64,000 bases of DNA from Thuidium tamariscinum (taxonomy: Eukaryota > Streptophyta > Bryopsida > Hypnales > Thuidiaceae): contig OX344749.2 of assembly GCA_947034885.2 (NCBI GenBank), forward strand, positions 8,881,501 to 8,945,500. The letters are read 5' to 3'. Made by a program: the position numbers and the translations under genes. This document shows positions 1 through 10,602 of this stretch, one piece after another. Below the pieces are notes generated by a model, which saw nothing but the letters and a program-made list of their open reading frames with translations, ran no database searches and was not told the DNA's origin. Numbering within the stretch: the stretch's first letter is position 1; each line of letters starts with the position of its first letter.

Positions 1-175
1 GGGCGGTTTCATAATTTGACATTAAACCACTTCAAAAATCAATCACAAAAATTACAATTTGACATGGGTTTGATTTGTAAAACAAGTGTACACCTCTAAA
101 AAAACTATGTACCCCTCTTGGAGTGGACCCCAAAATATTCATATTACAAATCAAGGTCGTAAGGTAAACGAGCCT
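1..175 (-). repeat. Family C repeat, truncated by window edge
   Basis: This stretch is the reverse complement of the C repeats near 1207, 5919 and 43530. Shared landmarks are a TTCAAAAAT...AAATTACAA block, the GTTTGATT segment and a TGTACCCCTCTTGGAGT-like segment. It ends near the AAGGTAAACGAGCCTAC end sequence. The other end lies outside the window. No coding capacity is seen, and the family looks like a ~430-bp non-autonomous DNA transposon. Confidence 0.55.
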
Positions 176-646
176 ACGACAAGCCAACTCTCTAATGCAT
201 TGTAGGTTTTTTCTAATTAATGAGATTAGGACTTCATTAGATAGGTTAATGACCAAATTCAATGCTTTGTATGATGACGATGGAGTGTTATTAGAGATTG
301 ATTTAGGAACTTCCACCTTGCCAATGTAAAGTCATCATAAGAACTAATTTCTTTTATTCCATCATGTCATGTCCATGTTAGAAAATTTTACAACAATATT
401 AGGAAATATAGGGACTACTTTAGGTGATATGATGATCACTATATATGGACACTCTCTTTGATGATTTAGGGATACTCTAGAGACTGTTTTGAATCATTTG
501 GGTTGCACACTTCAAAAATTCTTAACAAATTCATACTTTGTCAAAAAAAAGTGAGATTTCAATTGCTCTCTCCATTTCTCATGTTTGTCTTACTATGGAA
601 AAAAAAATTAATTTTCAAAAGTGTCAACATGGCAAACCAGTCATAG
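176..646. other. AT-rich intergenic DNA, nothing recognised
   Basis: I see no gene, RNA or clear repeat boundary here. A polypyrimidine-rich tract ending in AG at 645-646 could be the splice acceptor of the remnant that follows. Confidence 0.4.
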
Positions 647-999
647 GCTGTTTTACCTCAATGGGCTTTGTCTCCCATATGGATGTCTCCCTTACGGCAA
701 GTTGATTTGGTTGCATTGGGATTGCAATGTGATGAGCCGCCGATCTGCACTTCTGCTGCAACTGTGAAGCTGCTGCCCGCAATTCTCGTTGCCTGGTGGA
801 CTGCTATTCCAATTGCCATGGTGGGGTAAGTTAAGTTACATAACGAACTTCAGTTATTGCATCCCATATCTTACAAGACAATTCATCAAATATTTGTGCT
901 GGATCTAGAATCATGTGTATGACAAAATCTGCAAGATCTAGCCATGGTCAGAAACTGTTTGTGCTTTGGGAGTACACAAAACAGCCAGCAAGGCCGTAG
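647..999 (+). pseudogene. Possible two-exon gene remnant (3' end)
   Basis: A 179-nt open stretch (647-825) is bounded by AG upstream and GGGGTAAGT at 822-830, a good plant donor. A second stretch (942-999) follows an AG acceptor, keeps the phase (2/1) and stops at TAG 997-999. Together they would encode 78 residues, including a hydrophobic run LLPAILVAWWTAIPIAMVG and the C-terminus LFVLWEYTKQPARP. Base composition is higher in GC than the surroundings. I do not recognise the family and see no upstream exons or start codon. It may be a captured gene fragment or a chance open frame. The intron would be 826-941, 116 bp. Confidence 0.22.
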
Positions 1000-1250
1000 G
1001 GACTAGGGAGCTAACAACAGCATTGACGAAGCTCGAGTGGCAGGGGAGCCAAATCTGGAATCCATGACAGTTTCCAAAAATTGCAGCGGGGAGTTTGAGT
1101 GCAGGAGGAGATGACATTCTGGGTGATATGCCGCCACTCCTCTGTTAAGTTACCTGATATTAACTATCAGTATGATCTAGTAGAGGCGACTAAGTTTAAG
1201 TTATGGGAAGGTAGATCAACCTAGTACCACCCTGATTTGCAATCTGACTA

Positions 1251-1542
1251 CACTAAAATTGGTAAATAGTGCCGGCAACACTAATTTGTTGAGATAACAT
1301 TGATTGTGATTTGCAAGGTTAGTTTTAGAAGATTATTAATTCAATCTAATATTATTTTAGTTCTATAGTAAATTACAGTTTTTTAGGAAAGGGACAGATT
1401 TTCGTAGCGGGAGGCAAAAATTATAGTTTCCTTGGAAAGGGACAGATTTTCATGGCAGGAGGCAAAAATTACAGTTTTGTAGGGAAGGACAGATTTTTAT
1501 GGCAGAAATTAAGTGCCCCAACACTATTTACCAATTTTAGTG
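1251..1542. mobile_element. MITE D, TA target duplication, inside family C
   Basis: It begins CACTAAAATTGGTAAATAGT and ends with the matching inverted sequence, about 21 bp of near-perfect terminal inverted repeat. It is flanked by TA at 1249-1250 and 1543-1544. The uninterrupted C copies show GACTA directly followed by the CTTGGGGCC segment, which fits insertion at TA, as for Tc1/mariner-type MITEs. The termini begin CACTA, but the flanks do not show the 3-bp duplication of true CACTA elements. There is no coding sequence. Confidence 0.65.
1371..1513. repeat. Three 48-bp tandem units inside MITE D
   Basis: Three units start at 1371, 1419 and 1467, each opening AATTA(C/T)AGTTT and containing GGGACAGATTTT (GGACAGATTTTT in unit 3) and ATGGCAGG-like sequence. 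Units 1 and 2 are about 85% alike by eye; unit 3 is slightly shorter. The array fills nearly half of the MITE. Confidence 0.7.
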
Positions 1543-2159
1543 TAGCTTGGGGCCAATTCTAAGAGGGATACATACTTTTTCATAGGTTTGCACATGTTTC
1601 ACAAATCAAACCGAAGTGGAATTATAATTATCTGATCAAAACTGTAATTTCTGTGAATTTTTGAAGTGTTCAGACCTAAATTACAAAAGCGTCCAAGACT
1701 AGGGTCACCAACGCCCTAATAACAACCCATGAACATCTAGGTTTTCACCAATCATCTATTGCCGCATTATCCTAAATGACATAAATGCATTGATTATGTC
1801 AGATTTCCAAATAGAATTGGCTCATTTCTGAACAAATTTGGATAGTGGAATGGGTAGTAATGGGGCCAAATATAAAGTGACGAAAATGGGTTGTAGGTGG
1901 GATTAGCCACTGGTCTACCATAGAACCATCCATAGTAGATAGTTGATCACTTCAACAACTCTACACATGTTCTAGAGCAACATAAGGCAAAGTAAATTCT
2001 TTTCTTGCCATGTAGGAAGATGAAAGAATTGTAAATTTGGTCTTGGTTGGAAACATGTAAGGTATGTAGACTACCGCAAATTCCAAACCAAATGGAAGCA
2101 AGCCCACTAGCGACAAAATTATGTTAGTGGTGTATATTTTAAAACATACCATCAAATGG

Positions 2160-2900
2160 CTCTCCCTCTAGTGAGTTGAGTCCATTGATTGTTCTGCCTG
2201 AGTGGCAGTAACTTGGAGTTGACACTGAGCAATGAGACCCAAAATTTTCATTTGTTTCAAAGAAGAAGAAAAAGTTGAACACCTACACTTCAGCTTTTGC
2301 GTCCCACATGAAGGAGTTGAAGGGCGTGGCTGCCGGACAACCAAGCTTCCAAAGCAGTTTGGGTACGTCCTGGCATCGTGAGTCGCATGCTGTCTGTCTG
2401 TCTGTCTGTCTGTGCGGATCGGATGGACGTTGGTCTGCACTGACTTGCAGCATACCGTTGAACCTTTTGGTCTGAAGATCTGCCTGCGCAGGTTGGTCTC
2501 ATGTCCAACAGCTTTCATAACTTCATTCCATTCCGTCAAGTTATGAGAAGTTACAGCAAGTTCCGCGCTGCCTGCCGGCCTGCCTGCAGCACTTCCGTGG
2601 TTCCGTTCAGCTCGCCCTCCCTCCCTCAGTCCCGCTCGATCATGGCCCAGAGCCTTGCAGTTATGCCACGCATTGAAGAACATTGTCCCACACTTTCTGG
2701 GGCTTGCCAGTCCAACTTCCCCTCAGTTGTGCGCGTTTTCAACGCCGGCGACAGAGTGGGGGCAGCTCCTGCAACTCCGAGGGATGCGCTGTCTGGGAAT
2801 GAAGCCTGGCAGAGGATGGACGGACGGACACCTGAAAAATGGGGTCAAGGCCACTCAGTGCAGTTTGAGGCGGTCATGAACCAAACCTGGAAGAAACTGG
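2160..2900. other. GC-rich anonymous segment with (TGTC)n
   Basis: GC content is clearly above the surroundings. It holds a TGTC tetranucleotide run at about 2391-2412 and open frames on both strands: plus 2501-2932 (143 codons, crossing into the next MITE) and minus 2168-2683 (171 codons). Neither gives a recognisable protein, and overlapping frames on both strands are expected in GC-rich DNA. It could be a captured gene or promoter fragment. Confidence 0.3.
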
Positions 2901-2903
2901 TTA

Positions 2904-3322
2904 GAGCATCCCCACGGGGGCTCAAGGAGTGACGCACAATGAAGGAATGGCCGTGCCCAGTCACAATGCCTGCTCCACGGGAGGCACTGTGAGGCTATGG
3001 AAGTTGCGAGCCACGGCTAAAAATGGCCACCAAAGAGCCAAATGGTGAACTCAACCAATGGCTCAGTATGTCATATGGTACAAAGTTCAAGGTATGAAAT
3101 ATTGTGAGGCAAAGGAAGTGGCCAATGGTTGCACCCTATTTCCACCATTCCAGGACAATGAGATGCACTAACATTATCATTTGACGAGCCCAATTCCCTT
3201 GGCCATGTGTAGTGCTCGTCTTCCTATGGGCCAAACAAGCAACCAGTGGCCGGCCAAACAATTATAACTTAGTAAACATCCCTTGGTTGCGCCTCTCCCA
3301 CACACAGCCCATAGGGATGCTC
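2904..3322. mobile_element. PIF/Harbinger-like MITE, TTA target duplication
   Basis: The left end GAGCATCCCCACGGGGGCTC and the inverted right end (GAGCATCCCTATGGG on the other strand) form a terminal inverted repeat of about 15 bp. TTA is duplicated at 2901-2903 and 3323-3325. TTA/TAA duplications and GAGCATCC-type ends fit Tourist-like PIF/Harbinger MITEs. There is no coding sequence. Confidence 0.65.
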
Positions 3323-3429
3323 TTATGGCAATGAAATTCCATAAGGAATTCTTGGGATTTCATCCATTGGAAAGGCATGGAGTCAAAGGTAGATAAGTTT
3401 GTTCCCCATGCAAACTAGCAATCTTAATA

Positions 3430-3800
3430 TCTTCGGGGGCCAATATATCGAGGCCAATATCTTGGGGCCAACTCCAATAGGGGATAAGGTAACTTGGACA
3501 CACCCATTTTCACATATTATATCTAATTTCATCATCATGTACCAATGGAGTACAGTTTAGAAAGAAAATCTGCAACATTAGTGTATGAGGGACGAGTTCT
3601 TAATGGGACAAGAATGGTTGCTTCAACCTTATATTTCTCACAAGTGTGCACTTGTTCAACAAAGCAAACCCAAGTGGAACTTAATTTTTTTTTCAATTTA
3701 AATTGTAATTTTTGTGGAATCATTAGAAGTGGTTTACTCTAAAATTATGAAACCATTGATAGAATGGAGTCATGTACATCCTATAAACTACCCATAACCA

Positions 3801-3873
<73 letters not shown>

Positions 3874-3900
3874 GTACTTAAGTATTCACCATTAAAGAGT
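3430..3900 (+). repeat. Degenerate family C copy with microsatellite
   Basis: Blocks AATCAAACC/AAACCCAAGTGGAA, AATTGTAATTTTTGTGGAAT and TATTCACCA match other C copies in order, with several indels. A long AT dinucleotide run sits near its 3' part. Ends are unclear. Confidence 0.4.
3806..3868. repeat. (AT)n microsatellite
   Basis: An uninterrupted AT dinucleotide tract of about 63 bp lies within the degenerate C repeat. Confidence 0.95.
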
Positions 3901-3970
3901 TGACATGTTACTCCATATTAGTGGTCACTTGATGATAACTTACTATTGAGAAAAAAGAATCATGAATGGC

Positions 3971-4405
3971 TTAACCCCTAAAGGTCCAAACACAATTTTC
4001 TAGCAATATAGTGATTGGGTAGCTCACTATAGATGGGGTTTATATTTTTTCTTTGGAATTTTTACACGACATGTGCCCAAGGAGTAGCTTAAGGGTGCAA
4101 CAAATTTCAGAATTTCGTATATATGGCAAAAAAGTTATTGCATAATATGTTATTTTCTTTTAAATTTCCTTTTTAATTCAAAAGTCTTAAAATTGATTCT
4201 TTAGAATTATGTGTACGTGGGAGGCTTGGAATCATTCCATTTTGATTAATGAGATGAAAGTTATGAAGAGTTTTAGTTTGTTGGTAGGTATGAAGTTTAT
4301 GAGAATCATACCTACCTACAAACTAGAACTCTTCATAACTTTATCAAAATGGAATGATTCAAAGCCTCCCATGTACACACAATTCTAAAGAACCAATTTC
4401 AAATG
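3971..4405 (+). mobile_element. Family A foldback element, right end lost
   Basis: The left end is TTAACCCCTAAAGGTCCAAA, the same terminus as the 51954 copy. Diagnostic internal blocks are TAGCAA-ATAG, CACTATAGATGG, GACATGTGCCCAAGGAGTAG and AAAAAGTTATTGCATAATATG. From about 4190 to 4400 the sequence folds back: ATCATTCCATTTTGAT with its inverse at ATCAAAATGGAATGATTC, and GGTAGGTATGA with TCATACCTACC. The distal right terminus (expected TTTAGGGGTTAA) is absent, so this copy is truncated. Confidence 0.6.
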
Positions 4406-4439
4406 AACAATCCTAGGCTAATATAAGGTAACTGAGCCT

Positions 4440-5880
4440 ATGAGAGGGACAACTCTAGACATGCTCATTGTGGTCTCAAAAATTCTTATCATGTAGTGCC
4501 ATGTGTCTTATAGAATGTATCATGCAAGAAGAAGTGGAATTGCATTAGACTTGTCCACAGTTGTCAGTACCTGTCCTACACTGGGTGACCTTAGTTGCAT
4601 CTTGAGTTGCATCTTTAATTTTGAAGGTTTTCAGTCCCCTTCCAGCATTGGAGATCTGATATTTTCCTGCATTGCGAGCAAATCTTTGCTTACAGGTAGT
4701 GCTCCCCTCTGCCACTCAGGCCAGAATTCAGGCTTTCAATGTTTAACTTACAGCAAGTCTGGAAAGGGTCCCTGAAGTCTCCAAAGGAAAGGGTCTGAAA
4801 ACGGAGGTGCTGATCTAGAAGGCTGAATCTTGAACAACTGTCTCAAACAATTGGCATTCCGTCACATAATTTTGCCTCTGCCATTCCACTTTAATTCGTA
4901 TATGTAAGTTGATCCAGCTTTAGATAGTGTCAATGTCTGCTGCCCATTTTGCAGTTCTGACTCTTGGTTGGAAGTTGAAGATTTTGAAGCTACAAAATTT
5001 CATTACACTTGTGTTACACACAAAATCTATACAGATGTGTACATATATAACGTAGCTAGGTTCTCCCCACACTGGCAATCATTTTCTCCATTTTATGACG
5101 GATGAAGAGTTCATTTAAGCTTATGCATGTCTTTGTAAAATGTACACCTTCCGCTGTGTCCTGCCAGCTCTTACAAGTGCCTTGAACAGATGCCATTTCT
5201 ATGTTGACCATTTCTGAACACTCAGTCAGTTACATACAGTTACGCCTTGTGTTAAGTTCGTGCATTGTTGGCACCTGGGAACTGATCGAAGGCCTGCCTC
5301 AATTTTCACATGGGAATTGAAGAAGAACTGGCAATCGATCATCCACAATTCTACAAAATTCTAGTGGTATGGTGTAAGAGAGATTGAGAGAGAGAAAAAC
5401 TTCATGAATGAACCACCCATTGTTTTCATGATGTTTTCTTTCCACGCAGTGGACAAGAACCAAGGACTGACCGTCGGTTTGCAGAGTCCCACTCCAGTTC
5501 AGTCCTCCTTTTTTTTGGTAGAGTTGGTTTTGGGACGGTGATAATGTAGTGTAGCTCAGCTCTATGATCCATGCTTGCAGCGCTTTCAGTGCCAGAACTT
5601 GTGTTCCTGTGACAGATTTGGATCGCAGTCCCGCAGACACTGCTGGGGATTACACCAACAGGAAAACTGAGGCTCAGGAACTTCGTTCTGGAGCCTGGCT
5701 GCCTTCCCCAATCTGCGCTCTGCCACAACTGCACGGGAACCTTTAAGCGACAACGTGGTCAGCCACGAATAGCCGGGATCACAGGAGTCTTCAGTTGCAG
5801 AATGCAGCATCGCACTCCGCCGGAGGGCATCATTGTTGTATTGAAAAGGAGGTGAAAAGATCGACATGGAGGCCTACTAG
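4440..5880. other. Anonymous moderately GC-rich segment
   Basis: Composition is less AT-rich than the neighbouring repeats. Open frames on the plus strand at 4503-4775 and 5564-5746, and overlapping ones on minus at 5299-5867, show no recognisable domain. Splice-like sites (TTACAGGTAGT near 4690, CTTACAGCAAG near 4750) occur but do not build a coherent gene. It may be a lost gene's fragment or a non-coding transcript region. Confidence 0.2.
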
Positions 5881-5918
5881 CTGCATGGCAGCCGATTTTC
5901 CACAAGATTAGGAAAGGG

Positions 5919-6148
5919 TAAGGTAGACAAGCCTAATTGCACCCTGATTTGCAATTTGACTATCTTGGGGCCTACTCCAAGAGGGGCACACATTTTCCAG
6001 AGGTGTGCCTTTGCGTTGTGAGTCAAACCCAAGTGGAAGTATTGTTTTCGGCAATCAAAATTGTAATTTCTGTGAATTTGTAAAGTGGTCAGCCTTAAAA
6101 CTACAAAACCTCCCATAGACTAGAATCATGAATGCCCCTACAACCCAT
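5919..6148 (+). repeat. Family C repeat, 3'-truncated
   Basis: The clearest left end of the family: AAGGTAGACAAGCCTAATTG followed by CACCCTGATTTGCAATTTGA. It breaks off near 6148, where B-family sequence (TCAAACTAGACTTCAAAAA) begins. Confidence 0.6.
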
Positions 6149-6674
6149 AACTCAAACTAGACTTCAAAAAAAACTTTCCAAAAATATAAACCACTAAGGG
6201 CAAAACACCCATTCCCGCACTTGTTCCTTGAATGGATTATAGATTCACCCAATTGTGTCAGTAGACTTTCCTTAATGTGATTGCCACACGTGTAATTATA
6301 ATTAGCTCACACAGTTGAAGGACACATAGGAGAATCTGATTGGTTGAGTGCTAATTTTCGTGGGGTTTAGCTTTGGGGGCACCTACCGGATGGTTTCACA
6401 GGTCTAGGGAGCCAACACTTTGAAAAATTGTAGAAATTACATATTGTATCGAAAAAATATCTTTTTCTTTTTAAATATTCATGATTTTCACTCGCTACTA
6501 CTAGAAAAATATCATTTTTAGAAAACACTGCCTCCAACTATGCTGAATTCCTAATTTGCATGGTTTTGGGTGTTTCCACTGTACAATTAGTAACTTGGTT
6601 AGGTTTGATTAAACTTCAAAGTTTTGCAAACACCACCCAGATTTGGGGGCCTCGGGCATTTAGGGGTCAAGGGT
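6149..6674 (-). repeat. Family B remnant split by an insertion
   Basis: The left part (6149-6193) and right part (6584-6674) match neighbouring stretches of the B copy at 55495-56319: CAAACTAGACTTCAAAAA and ACTTTCCAAAAATATAAAC, then AACTTCAAAGTTTTGCAAAC. It closes with GGGCATTTAGGGGTCAAGGG, a mutated version of the TTTAGGGGTTAA terminus. The 390 bp between the parts are a later insertion. Confidence 0.5.
6194..6583 (-). mobile_element. Family G insertion inside the B remnant
   Basis: The right half (about 6409-6583) is the reverse complement of 54728-54905: GTGTTTCCAC end, TGAATTCC, a GCCTCCAACTATG block, GATTTTCACTCG and AGAAATTACATATTG. The insertion starts CAAAACACCCA and ends TGGGTGTTTCCACTG, so short inverted ends are likely. 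No open frame is found. Confidence 0.4.
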
Positions 6675-6689
6675 TAAGCTTACATCACA

Positions 6690-8633
6690 GCGAGTTTCTG
6701 GGCTCATGCAGAAAGACACAACAGAGGGCTGCTGATATTTTAGTGAGGCATGCCAGGCCAGCTCCTCACATGTTCTCTGTGCAAGAGCCTATTTGGAATT
6801 TCAAAGGGGCCGGTCAAAGAATAAAAATGTTTCAACCCCCACCTACAGCAATTGAATTTTGCCATTCTGACTGCCCGTGTTTTTGTATGTAGCTAATATA
6901 TACAATAATAATCTATAAATAGTAGTTTGACATAGTTGTACTAATGTCACATCAAATTACAAAAAATTTATTTTTTATTTTTTTAATAATAATAATTTTA
7001 AAATTATTGAATATTTTTATAATTATTTAAATGAACTGTCCTTTCCTACAATTTGTTGGCTTTTTTTCTTTTTTCTAGATTTCTAATTCAAGTTTCTTTC
7101 CAAGAGATAAACTTGAAATGATTATCTAAATACCATCACATTGAACAATATGTGAGTTGATTTGGAATCAAAAGACTTGAACTATTATTATGTAGACACA
7201 ATTAGTGGCATTTCTTACAATGCCATTGACAAATATCATATTCAGTATCACTTTGTTGATATAATGGCCTATTTCTATTGATTTTTTGAATTAATTTAAT
7301 GAGATTATTCTTAATATGCTTGTTCATTGCTAAACTACCTCTTATGGTACTTAGCTATGCTTCCTATTGATCACATATGAGGTAGTGAATGTATTGGACT
7401 CACCAACTAGTAAGCATTGATCAACTACCTTAAAATAATTTTAATTAGCCTCCATTTATTTATAAATGGGCACATGGCTTACAACTACTTCAAATATTTA
7501 ATGACAATGACTTTGGCAATTTGGCTTCATTCTTTGCTAACTTGGGGGCCACAAGAATTAATCCTTTGGCTTGTACACAAGTTAATCAACCATATTTCAA
7601 ACATCAGAATGGTCCCATGGACCTCACAAGTTACAAGAGGATGATGATGCTTGGACATTGCAAGTTTTATTTTGCTCACTTTGCTTGCTACTAGTTTGAT
7701 GTTCACATTGTGAAAAATTAACTGAGTTCTGGCTACTAGTTTTATCAACTAGGGTTCAAACTTTTTGGCTTCTTTTAGTTGATTTCATAGGCATTTTGGT
7801 CCTTCAAAGAGACTTTGCTACAAACAAAGTTTTTTTCTGCCAAGAAAGGCTTCTTCTTAGTCTACTCCAAATGATTAGATTTTGCTTTTCTTTCCTGTTT
7901 TCTTGGCATATGGCTTGGACTTAGCTAGGATGTTATTTTCTAAGATGTTTGATGTAAAAACAATAACAAGTATTCAAGACTAAAGACACCTTGCACACGT
8001 ACCTTAATATACTAATTGTTTGTTTTATTGTATGCGTGATTGAGTGCATGTGAGGTCTTGATCCTCATGAAACTTCTTGGTATACATGAACAAAGATTTT
8101 TCCTACACTCCTACTAGTCCATCTTAGAAAAAAAACCTGTATAGGAAGTTGTGGTTCTAAGTTTTCTAAAAATTTCAGGTGCTTTCTTAAGAGCTATTTA
8201 TGCCACTATTTTGAGCCTGTATAAGTATTCCTTCAAGACTCATGTATTGATTAACACCTCTATATCTTTACTTTGTATGATATATTTCTTATAATATATC
8301 AATAGTTTCAGCAAGTTGTTGGTTTCATATATGTTGCTCACTACCTGTTAATCCAACAACATTTTAGGCAATTTTTAATTTGTTGTGGGCAAAAATTTAG
8401 AAGTTGCATAAGTGCATGATCAAATTGGGAAAAAATGACTAAAGAAAACATAGTGCAATTGAGGTGATTGATTGAGATCAATGCTCTTTATTAAAAAGAT
8501 GTGTACTAGAAAAGGATTTTTTTTTCTTCTAACTAGCATTTAGTACTTATTGCTTGTTGTCTAGAACTCATAGACTCTTTGAGAGTTTATTTTTTCCCAA
8601 CGATGTTATTATCTGAGCATGAAGATGCAAGCA
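6690..8633. other. AT-rich intergenic DNA, nothing recognised
   Basis: About 1.9 kb of AT-rich DNA. Open frames near 7417-7748 are short and lack codon structure or domains. No tRNA, repeat end or gene was identified. Confidence 0.4.
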
Positions 8634-8806
8634 TGTGAGCCTTGAGCATGTACATAAATAGATATACAACAACCATTAATGGTTATTGTGACATAAACAC
8701 CTATAATCAAGGTATCTATAATATGGTTTCACTATAATCATAGAAAGTTTTCATACTATAGGTATGTAGTCTTTTAGGCTCATGACCTCACACTCTTAGG
8801 CTCACA
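8634..8806. mobile_element. MITE N, intact copy
   Basis: The ends TGTGAGCCTTGAGCATG and CACTCTTAGGCTCACA are inverted copies (TGTGAGCCT core). The interior is AT-rich and matches the copies at 25913 and 37812 (CTATAATATGGTTTCACTATAATCAT). About 170 bp, non-coding. Confidence 0.5.
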
Positions 8807-8884
8807 TAGTGCCACCCTTCATTTTTTTCCTGCCAGACTCATTGTAACTCAAATAAATTGTCACATGTCAAGGCATATATAATT

Positions 8885-9770
8885 CCTCAATGTCTAAGGT
8901 TAGACATTTTTGAGATTTTTGAAATTTTCTCAAAATTGAACTAAAAGTCAACATCTAATGAGTTTTGTAAAAAAAAATAAATTAGAATTGTACAAATTCA
9001 AACTAGACATGTTAGAACTCACAATGGAAAAAAAAATACAATAATATCACTAAGGCCAAGGTGAATTGATACCCTCATTGCCCCACAATTTACCCTTGAA
9101 GAAAATACTAAATTTTTTAATTGCAATACATGAATTTTTTTGGAAATATTGGAACCATATTTGCAATCAAAGGCTCCAAATTAGCCAATAGAAGTGGAGA
9201 TGAATACTAAAAAACATGGTACAAAATAGGGGTCAATTTTATGAAATTACCTTCAAGGGGGCAATCCTCCCTAGCCTATCTTACTTATAGATTGAAAGAT
9301 TATACTTTTCATGATGAAGGTGTTAAAACTATGAAAGTGATTTCTAGTCTTTCAATCTTCATGTTACAAGTCAAAACAAAAAAATTAATCACCAAAAAAA
9401 TATAAGGTTAGAAAGCATAACATGCATAATTCCAATTAATTTACGAATTTTTAAAATCTACTCTACAAAATTTTAAAATGAATTTCTAGTGCAATTTTTC
9501 TCCAATATCTAGTGTATTTGAAGCTCATTTCTAATAGCCTCAAAACTAGAAAATCAAGATTTGCAATGGCCACCTTTGCACAAAATATTGAATAGAAAAA
9601 TCATAACCACTTGCTTACAAAATCATATTTTCAGTGCTAAAAGTAGACTTCAAATTCCAAGTATTTTCAAACTTTTCAAAATATAAATTGCTCTGAGAAG
9701 TTAACTTAAAAAGATTTCATTTAACTTCAAACTATTGTCTAACACCAAAATTTGGTTGCAAGATTAATTT
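8885..9770 (-). mobile_element. Family B element, degenerate copy
   Basis: It matches the minus-oriented B copy at 55495 over its length: CCTCAATGTCTAAGG end, AAACTAGACATGTTAGA, ATCTACTCTACAAAATTTT, TCTCCAATATCTAGTGTATTTGA, AATCAAGATTTGCAATGG and AACACCAAAATTTGG. A stretch around 9070-9290 is not shared and may be an insertion. The TTAA ends have decayed. Confidence 0.55.
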
Positions 9771-10472
9771 ATAAACCCTCATGATATAGGATTCTTAGAC
9801 AAAGTCTAGGTTTACTATAAAATATGAATTTTATGAGTTTTTTTCAAAAGATTTTATATTGTGAATTTTCTATTAACCTTCAAAGGATATTGCAAGCTTT
9901 GTAAGTATTTAAAATTTAAAACCTAAATTTTTACATAGCTCTTGCTTTCAAATGTCTTAAAGTTTAACTAAAAAATGAAGCTCTAATAATCTAATTTTTA
10001 CACCATTTGAAATTTAAAAAATTGATTTTTGTGACACTTTGAAGATAGAAAATAAAAAATTATAAAAACTACATACCGAAATTTAGAAAAAAAATCATTT
10101 CCTCTTCAAATGAAGGTCAAAGGATTTTACTTTAGCATTTAACCAAAAAAATGTTAATTTAGCACATTGCATAGGTGTTCTCACAATGTTCCTAAGATTG
10201 GGGAACTCACAATCTTCTAAGAACTCAAACTTCCCCTAATGCCATCATTATTTTTCTATAACAATCAAATTTTTACACTTCAATAATACAATATAGTTTG
10301 TGTTCATTTTTTCTTAAGAAATTAGGCAATAGCAATTTCTTATTCATAATACAATTTTTAAAAGATAAACCATTTTACTATATACAAAGTTCTTTTAATA
10401 AAACTTTAAAATGATTTTGTGTTTCATGAAAATGTTATCCACTACATAATGGTTGCAAAGGTCATTAGGGAT
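9771..10472. other. AT-rich intergenic DNA, nothing recognised
   Basis: No gene or delimited repeat is seen. Confidence 0.4.
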
Positions 10473-10475
10473 TAA

Positions 10476-10599
10476 GAGCATTTCCATGCGTGCTCTTCAA
10501 ATGCCACACTCTAAACATTCTAGACCATTGATGTTCTTCTGACAAGGAAAATCCAAAATGTTTAAAGTATTGCTTTGAAGAGAAGGCATGGGGATGCTT
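10476..10599. mobile_element. Short MITE, TAA target duplication
   Basis: Ends GAGCATTTCCATGC and GCATGGGGATGCTT are inverted copies. TAA flanks both sides (10473-10475, 10600-10602). At 124 bp with GAGCAT-type ends it resembles the Tourist-like element at 2904, with a shorter interior. Confidence 0.55.
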
Positions 10600-10602
10600 T
10601 AA

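Larger units (their letters stand above)
1207..1921 (+). repeat. Family C element interrupted by a MITE
   Basis: The copy starts near AAGGTAGATCAACC and ends near TGGTCTACC, giving short imperfect inverted termini. Its body matches the C copies at 5919 and 43530: ACCACCCTGATTTGCAA at the start, then GGGGCCAATTCTAAGAGGG, then AATTTTTGAAGTGTTCAG. The copy is split by the 292-bp element at 1251-1542; removing that element restores the family sequence. Confidence 0.6.

Noticed and set aside
1251-1542. MITE D as a true CACTA element
   Set aside because: It begins CACTA, but the flanks are TA rather than a 3-bp duplication, and family C copies without it support insertion at TA.
2168-2932. Open frames of 171 (minus) and 143 (plus) codons as genes
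   Set aside because: They overlap on opposite strands in GC-rich DNA with a tetranucleotide repeat, show no domain, and the plus frame runs into a MITE.
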